Positions 56,170 through 62,000 of a stretch of DNA of 62,000 nt are shown piece after piece. Origin of the DNA: Gnetum montanum (Eukaryota; Streptophyta; Gnetopsida; Gnetales; Gnetaceae); contig MNCI01037900.1 in assembly GCA_015680685.1 (NCBI GenBank), positions 492,810 to 554,809 of the forward strand, read 5' to 3'. The translations under genes and the position numbers were made by a program. How positions within the stretch are numbered: the first letter of the stretch is position 1; each line of letters opens with the position of its first letter. A model generated the notes under the pieces. It had not been told where the DNA came from. It made no database searches and saw only the letters and a list, made by a program, of their open reading frames with translations.

Positions 56170-57903
56170 CTAACCATTGATCTTAGTTGCATTATTTGAA
56201 TCTTCAACAGAAGAATTCATAGCATGAGAAGGTCTATATGTCTCCTTCTCATCATCATCACTACTGGTACTAGAGTTGGAGACATGCTACTCACTGTCAT
56301 CATATGAAGAGGGTAGTTGTATTGAAGCTCTTTGTGGATAAAGCTTCACTCAAAATTGAGATGAAGTTGGTAGATCCTACTAGGATGGAGCCTATTGAGA
56401 GGAGGAGGAAGCACTTTTTCTCTGATAGGTTATGGGATTGGCAATTCCCCACTAAGAGGTAGTCCTAAAGATGCTCTCCATAGCTTACTACTCAAATGTC
56501 ATCAAAGCATCATCTAGATGATGGTAACTAGGTCTAGCCTACATGACATCAAGAAGCTCCCCTTGGACACCTGTTGATGGTGCATCAGGCTTATCTAAAT
56601 TACAAGCAATTTTTGAATCATATGCCCAGGAAGGCTCAACTGCTATTGAATGTCTGGGTGAGGTAGAAAGGTCCTCCTTACTGTTTGAAATGGAAGGAGT
56701 GGTGACCTCCTCAAACTACTACCTATCAGGAGGAAGAGATACTCTAGTTGCATCCATTCTCTTACAGAGGTAAAAGAAATTCCTATCAATCATCCTTAAG
56801 ATATGAGAAAATTGCCTAAGAAACTTCTTTAGTGAAGATCTCATCTAACTGCTAGCTGATTTGGACCTTCTCAACTAAGGAGAGGCCCAAGATGGTAATG
56901 TAGATTTCTTCTTTAGGGATCTTTGAGGCTTGGTGTTGGTTTTTGCTTCTTCAACATGGATGAAGTTCCTCTTCTCTTCATACTCACCAAGGCTTCTCTT
57001 GCCTTTAAGTAAATGCATGTTAGAAATGGGAACACCCCTCTGTTGAATCAACAAACTAATGAGGTGAGGGTGCCCAAGGATTCTCTCCTTGGTGAACAAG
57101 CCCAACATGTCATGACAAAGAGTATAACCCAAGTCCAATGGTTATTCTGTAAGAAGGCAATATAAAACAAATGACTAGGTGAGCAACAAATAATTATGGC
57201 TTTCCCCATTTTACAATCATGTTATACAAAATAATGAGTGATAGGATGGAAGCATCTAGGATCATTTGACTTCTATAAATCCTACCACTATGAAGAGACA
57301 CTAACTCCCCAAACAATGCATCCAAAATTCATCTTGGAAAACTAGAATCATGCCATTTGTTAAAATATCACTCATGGAATGAATGGTGGCTCTAAACACA
57401 TTAGCACTAGAAATCGCAAGTAATGCATTAATGATTTAAGAAGACAAATCAATTAGCAAACCCCCAACCATGGTAGTGAAGGCCCCAACAGAAGCATTTG
57501 TTATAATAATGATATAGTAAAATTCTTTGATGAGAATTTTGGGCATACAAAAATTCCTAAAAATGAAGGTAGCCCAGTTCAATACTTGGAAGAAACACAT
57601 TAACTCCTTTTGTCTATGTTTTTTGAAAGAAAGAGAATGGTCAGAAATGATAGAAATGGTTTGAATTACCTCAAACAAGTGTTGGGTGCTCACTAATCTG
57701 AATTGAGGATTGTAGGTATTTGCAATGTTGGTGAAGGCTTCTTTTGACTTCTTACTCCTCTTAGGAAATACTATTGACGTTGCTTCCTTCTTGTTGGCCA
57801 TGGATGTTGAAGAATTAGCACAAATCATAATTTTTTGTGAAGCATTAGTCATATACCCTTGGACATCTATGTTTGAATGAATGAAAAATAAGGGGTATAG
57901 CAC
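56170..57903 (-). pseudogene. copia-2 second ORF with an accessory domain (env-like position)
   Basis: The frame is open from MLYPLFF (57903) and from the more likely start MANKKEATSIVFPKRSKKSK (57801) to 57436, then readable with stops to a stop at 56170-56172, about 545 codons. It contains FRLVSTQHLFEVIQTI, NWATFIFRNFCMPKILIKEF, then MVGGLLIDLS and IINALLAIS, then MLPSYHSLFCIT, DLGYTLCHDMLGLF, LGHPHLISLLIQQRGVPIS and an acidic Ser-rich tail (SNSSTSSDDDEKE). The middle resembles the 'putative plant transposon protein' domain, with its V-x-G-x-x-I/V-x-x-S-x-x-x-I-N-x-L-L core, and the el2 second ORF (VNVGGVSISYS, IKVIAKALNIP). No membrane segment typical of Env. The function is unknown. Confidence 0.65.
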
Positions 57904-57919
57904 TAAACAAGGGTTTTAA

Positions 57920-58110
57920 ATGAAAATATTAACATATATTTTGAAAGGTAGATGTCTACTTCATGCTTTAAAAACCTAGGTAAATGTCTTCTTTGAGAAG
58001 AAGACATCTCTGCTATGCCAAAAGGAAACACAAGGAGACATCTCCTTTGAGGAGTAGACGTCTCTTTTAAAAAGTAGATGTCTAATAGAAGACATCTTCA
58101 TGAAGGTTCC
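57920..58110 (-). promoter_or_regulatory. candidate internal promoter: AGACATCT array plus TATA-like box
   Basis: Exact sites AGACATCT or AGATGTCT lie at 57950, 58002, 58036, 58076 and 58090, with near-matches at 57984 and 58056, seven in about 150 bases. Downstream on the minus strand a TATA-like CAAAATATATGTT lies at 57943-57931, 130 bases before the MANKK start. The family's LTRs have the same array and then a TATA box. Promoter function is inferred. Confidence 0.5.
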
Positions 58111-58329
58111 TTAGCAAGGTAGGGTTTAGTAAGAGAAGGCTCAGCAATGGCTACCAAGGATTATAGTCTTAAAAGATAGTGAATTAAATGCTTACCTCTA
58201 CTTAACTTCCTTGCTAAAGAGGAGGAAAAAATGTCTAGAAAGCTTGAGAATGAGATCCCTCTTTTGAGGTATTCCCTCTCATAGAGATTTCATCTATTTT
58301 CAAGGATTGGCTTCCTTTGACAAACTCAT

Positions 58330-60080
58330 TTGAGAGGATTTTTAGGTTATCATCTTACTTTTTCTTAATTCTCCATATCCTCCTCATTTCCCTGCCCTTT
58401 ATCTTGTTATCCTGCACAACTTTCTTTCTAGACACATATTGATAAGACCAAGGAGTTTTATCATATGTCCATGTATTTATACTATAATACTTCAAATTAC
58501 AATCCCATTTCTTATGTTCAAATTTATTGCAGTAATAACACTAAACCCTTATATTTGAATAAAAGTTATTAGACTTTGAAATAATCTTTTGGCTAAATGG
58601 AGTGCTAGTAGTTACCTTAACCTTTGAAGAAGCCTTTTGCTTTGATGTTCTTTGTTGGGATGCTTGTTCTTGTTGATAGCAACCTAGGTTACTTTTATCA
58701 TTTGGAATTCTTCCTTATCCAAAAAATATTCAAAGAGATTCCTTTCCTTTGACCAGCCTTTCATTTATACGTTTAGTGTCTACAAGTTCTTCCTTAGGTG
58801 GCTCATAAGTCAAAGTTAGTTTTTCATTCTCAGCCCTTAGGTCTAAGATTTTTTTATGAGATCTAAAATATTTATATTTAGTGAAGAAATATCCCGATCC
58901 TTTATTTTTAGTTGTTTATCTAACTTTATACAAAGACTTTGAAATGATAAAAGTTCCTTACACAAAAGGTCATACCTTTCTTCATCATTTTTAGATTGAT
59001 CATCATCTAAGAGGCTAGTACTATCATCTATGAGGGCCATACAAATGAGATGTGAATCTTTTGTATCATCATATACATCATCACTTGGTTCTTCATCATT
59101 CCAGCTTGTGTAAAGGTTGGTCTTTTTGTATCCATATCATTGTCATTCTTCCGTTGCAACCTATCATTACTAGGACATTCAGAGGCCACATGGCCTTTTC
59201 CATCATAAACCCAACATTCTATTGAAAAAGAGTCAAAATTAGAGTTTGAAGAATTCTTACCTCTAATCTTACTATTGGTGTTAGATTGGTTGCATCCTTG
59301 TTGATAGAAGTTCTTACCCCTTTTTTCTAAAATCCTTTGAAGCCTTCTTGATAGAAGAACAATTTCTTCTTAATTGTTTACTTCTTGATCTTCTAGGTTC
59401 TTCTTTTTAGGCGCTAATGCCAAGGCAATGGATTTTAATTTTATTGCCCCTTTGCTTATGAGATTCATTTCATAAGCAATAAGAGTGCTTTGAAGTTATT
59501 TGAATTTTAAGACCAAAAAATCCCTAATTTCTTCCATAGTTGTAACCTTAGGTCTAAACTCAAGTTGGCATGTTCAAATCATTTTTATTATCACATCACT
59601 TTTATGCAGGTCCTTGCCTATACTTCTAATTGCTACAACTAGATCATTGGCCTTAGAGAAATAGTCTTTTATCTTTTTTCCTTCTCTCATTTTGAGTTTG
59701 TCATACTCACTTTGTAAGACCAAAAGTTTAGATTATTTGACTATGGATGTGCCTTCATAGGTAGCTTCTAAGGTTTTCCAAATTTCCTTAATAGTTATGC
59801 AACTAGCTATCCTATTGAATTCAAACTTATTTAATGCATAATATAAACAATTTTTGGCTTTGGAATTGTACATAAACTTATCTCTTTCTTTCAATGTCCA
59901 CTTGCTCCATGGTTTGAGGGCCTTTGTTATACTGTTGATAGGTGGTGTGTAACCTTTGAGGACATACTTCCAAATCTCAAACTTCATTGACTCAAAGAAG
60001 CCTTGCATCCTTGCCTTCTAATAGCCAAAATCAAACCCATTAACATTGGTGGCTATAAGTAGGATGTTCCCCTCTATAGT
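58330..60080 (-). pseudogene. copia-2 gag (UBN2-type, two zinc knuckles)
   Basis: On the minus strand: MQGFFESMKFEIWKYVLKGY (60008), IKEIWKTLEATYEGTSIVK (to 59736), then a degraded helical part. The first knuckle at about 59220-59180 reads CWVYDGKGHVASEC, with its second Cys changed to Tyr. Then SWNDEEPSDDV, LICMALIDDSTSLLDDDQSK and a coiled coil (59040-58843, RYDLLCKELLSFQSLCIKLD). A second knuckle CYYCNKFEHKKWDC (about 58540-58500) is intact C-x2-C-x4-H-x4-C. The tail goes on to about 58330. The order agrees with copia-1 gag. No protease D-S-G follows. Confidence 0.85.
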
Positions 60081-60120
60081 TCACTCTTGAAGGTTGATGT
60101 TGAATGCAAGAGTACTAGGA

Positions 60121-60130
60121 TTTGATATCA
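60121..60130 (-). promoter_or_regulatory. copia-2 primer-binding site, decayed tRNA-Met type
   Basis: TGATATCAAA on the minus strand corresponds to TGGTATCAGA with two G-to-A changes. It is two bases from the LTR end, as in copia-1. Confidence 0.75.
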
Positions 60131-60132
60131 CT

Positions 60133-61271
60133 TTAGGATTTAGAACTTAGAAGGAGGGGGGTTGAATAAGTTCCCCAATTTGCAATCAAACCTATCACAC
60201 AAAACACACCAAAAATTATGTTATTCCCCATCTTGGTTAGTCCACACTCGAAGGGTAGATTCCTTGCACACCTCTGAACTATGTTTCTTCCAAAATGTGA
60301 TTTAGAAGACACCACAACCTTTGCAAGCACTAAGCTCCATACTAGAGTTTTTTATTGCTGCAAAACCACTTAACCTCGCAAAATCCCAACAAGCTTAGAA
60401 TGTAATTTCAAGGATTCCATGACCTTTACAAAATTGAGCTCCTCTTTGAAATGTTTGAGTGCTGCAAAATCACTCAATCTCATAGGATTTCAACAAGCTC
60501 AATATGGATTCCTTCTTGCAAGAAGCACATCAATCCCATAGGGCAACAAATAAAAGAAAGAAAAATAAGGAAAGAGTGTGACTCAAATTTTAGGTCCTTG
60601 TACTTTGAAGCATAGTTCTACAACCAATCAAGTAAATGATATGATAAATGAAGTACACAAGTACAATAGCATAGAATAGACAATGATAGATTTGATGTTG
60701 ATAATAATTGCATGATTATAAATAATATTGTGTCTTCTTATAGCTTTGAAGTTTCCTAAAATACCTTAGAATTCATGCAACAGCTATCCAATAGCTAGTG
60801 TAAACATCTCCTTCGAAGTTGGAATGTCTACTTGAGTTCAACCTCAATTCTAAAGAGATGTCTTCTTAGAGAATGGGATGTATCTTGGGAGATGTATCCA
60901 AGGAAACATCTTCTTTACGATGGGGACATTTCCTATTTCTTGAAGATGTCCTCCTATGAATTCATTTGTCTTGGCTAAGACATCTATTATTTCTTGAAGA
61001 TGTTGCCTCAATTATTGAGCTCTAGTTCTTAAGGATTTCTCTTGTTGATTTGGCTTCTTCCCAATCCTTGGAGCAACTTCATTTAGTTTGTAGTCTTCAT
61101 TTTCATCCATACTTGTCCATGCCCTCATCTTGCATATGTAGTCTCCATTTTGATGCCTTGTTGTAGATTTCATTTCCTTGAGTTTCATTCATGGCCTACA
61201 AGATTAACACACACACAAACAAACTATGTTCTTCATATTTCTTAAGGTTTTGACATATCAAAAGGTTAACA
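60133..61271 (-). repeat. copia-2 5' LTR (1139 bases)
   Basis: It ends GGTTAACA at 61271 (start TGTTAACC on the minus strand) and pairs with 54704-55809. TATA box AGCTATAAGAAG on the minus strand (60746-60735). The AGACATCT-type sites lie between 60800 and 60995. Confidence 0.9.
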
Positions 61272-61752
61272 TCTTCATGCAAATTAAGTTGTGGTAATCC
61301 TTGTTTATGTCTGTGTATAGGAGATTTTGATAGACACGCCTAAGGGTTTGACAACATTTAACAATTGTTGGATCTTTGGGGTTGTAGATGTAAGTGAAGT
61401 TTTGTTTTGAGGCCATGTCAACAATGCCCTTAGGAAATACATTCAATATAAAAGGCATAAAAAAACACAGATTCAAGATATTAGGTAGATGTAACATAGG
61501 TTTCAATTGTGTAAATGTGGAACTCAATGTAGTGTAAATATTGCAACTATGTAAATGTGGGACAATGTCTAGTGCAAATGATGTCACAGTACAAAAAATA
61601 CAACAATATAAATGAAACTATAATTATAACTGCAACTATAAATGTAAATGTAACAAAAAGAAAATAAAATAGTGTAACTATGAAAAAATAGCATATTAAA
61701 TGCAAAATTTTAAACACAACATTTTTGTGCCAATTCTGGGATAAAAGGTCAA
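61272..61752. other. flank of copia-2 without a recognisable gene
   Basis: A minus-strand open frame reaches from 61587 into the LTR edge (starts MTSFALDIV, with MASKQNFTYIYNPKDPTIVK inside), with no known domain. It may be the continued 5' part of the Tat-like element, or chance. 61520-61680 has repeated GTAAATGTG/ACTATAAATGTAA pieces. Confidence 0.35.
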
Positions 61753-61925
61753 AATGACTATAGCGTATTTATTCTATAGTATTTGAGGTAGCATTGGAAA
61801 AAATAGAAAAATGGCTATAGTGTATCTGCTATAGCATATTTTACGTAGTACAAGGATTTCATGGGTAGATGGCTACAACATATTTATCCCAACATATTTG
61901 GAACAACATTGGGGAAAAAATGAAG
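61753..61925 (+). repeat. 57-base tandem array, three units
   Basis: Units start AATGACTATAG, AATGGCTATAG and GATGGCTACAA at 61753, 61810 and 61868, each with a second TATAG/CATATTT piece and ending GTAGCATTGG-like. The array is degenerate. Confidence 0.7.
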
Positions 61926-62000
61926 CATATTTTAAGAATTATGAAGGCTTAAGGTTAGTGTATTTATAGTATTTCATTGCACAAAGGATGTTTATGGCCA

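Larger units (their letters stand above)
54704..61271 (-). mobile_element. copia-2: pol-less SIRE/Tork-like copia with a second ORF
   Basis: On the minus strand, from the right: LTR (60133-61271), primer site (60130-60121), gag (60080 to about 58330), an AGACATCT array (57948-58110), a second ORF (57903-56170), a purine tract near 56130, the main purine tract (55826-55810) and LTR (55809-54704). The space between gag and the second ORF is only about 400 bases, so protease, integrase, RT and RNase H are absent. Copia-1 belongs to the same family. The flanking bases (TTTCT left, TCTTC right) do not give a clear duplication. Confidence 0.85.

Noticed and set aside
56543-56773. Plus-strand open frame of 76 codons
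   Set aside because: It is the shadow of the copia-2 second ORF on the minus strand, whose Ser-rich tail runs through here.
54699-61276. 5-base target duplication of copia-2
   Set aside because: TTTCT and TCTTC do not match well enough at the inferred ends; I could not confirm it.

Overview
The window is nuclear DNA of a seed plant with a large, repeat-filled genome; the lineage cannot be fixed from the sequence. It is AT-rich, carries a plant-type LINE, a SINE-like unit and many LTR retrotransposons of the Tekay/Del, Athila/Tat-like and SIRE/Tork-like types, most decayed by C-to-T and G-to-A changes as expected of methylated repeats. I see no intact host gene, no rRNA or tRNA gene and no CRISPR. 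Five single n characters (272, 432, 3110, 28939, 29153) mark contig joins, and two of them show assembly faults.

Layout. 1-1290 is the 3' end of a LINE. 1900-2045 is a SINE-like unit on the minus strand. 2408-32903 is one large nest: a Tekay/Del gypsy element (plus strand, TSD TCTAG on both sides). Its 5' LTR holds a CpG-rich, probably young LTR (3111-3863). Its pol is split by a gypsy element with TGATGAG...CTCATCA ends (el1, 5546-11418, minus, TSD CCATG). The last bases of its 3' LTR are split by a copia element (copia-1, 16168-32895). Copia-1 in turn holds a second TGATGA gypsy (el2, minus, 16375-25396), itself hit by a solo LTR (24258-25084), and a third one (el4, plus, 28124-30682). 32904-37920 is repeat-derived, with a 33-bp minisatellite and a CT microsatellite. 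37921-about 45950 is el3, a relative of el1/el2 that still has gag, protease, RT, RNase H and integrase remains. 45951-51255 is mostly unassigned, with several degenerate tandem arrays. 51365-54703 is the gag-protease part of a Tat-like gypsy on the minus strand, and 54704-61271 is a second copia copy (copia-2, minus).

How the parts work together. The TGATGA gypsy copies and the copia copies follow the same unexpected plan. They keep gag, have no recognisable RT, RNase H or integrase, and carry a second ORF in the env-like position next to the 3' LTR. This second ORF appears to contain the same accessory domain in both superfamilies. In both families it is preceded by a TATA-like box and an array of the same palindromic motif that fills the U3 promoter of that family's LTRs: GATATC in the TGATGA gypsy, AGACATCT in the copia. 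This suggests pol-less retrotransposons that express a separate protein from an internal promoter copied from the LTR, and it is the most interesting signal here. el3, a gypsy, carries the copia-type AGACATCT array in its LTR, so the motif set appears in both superfamilies.
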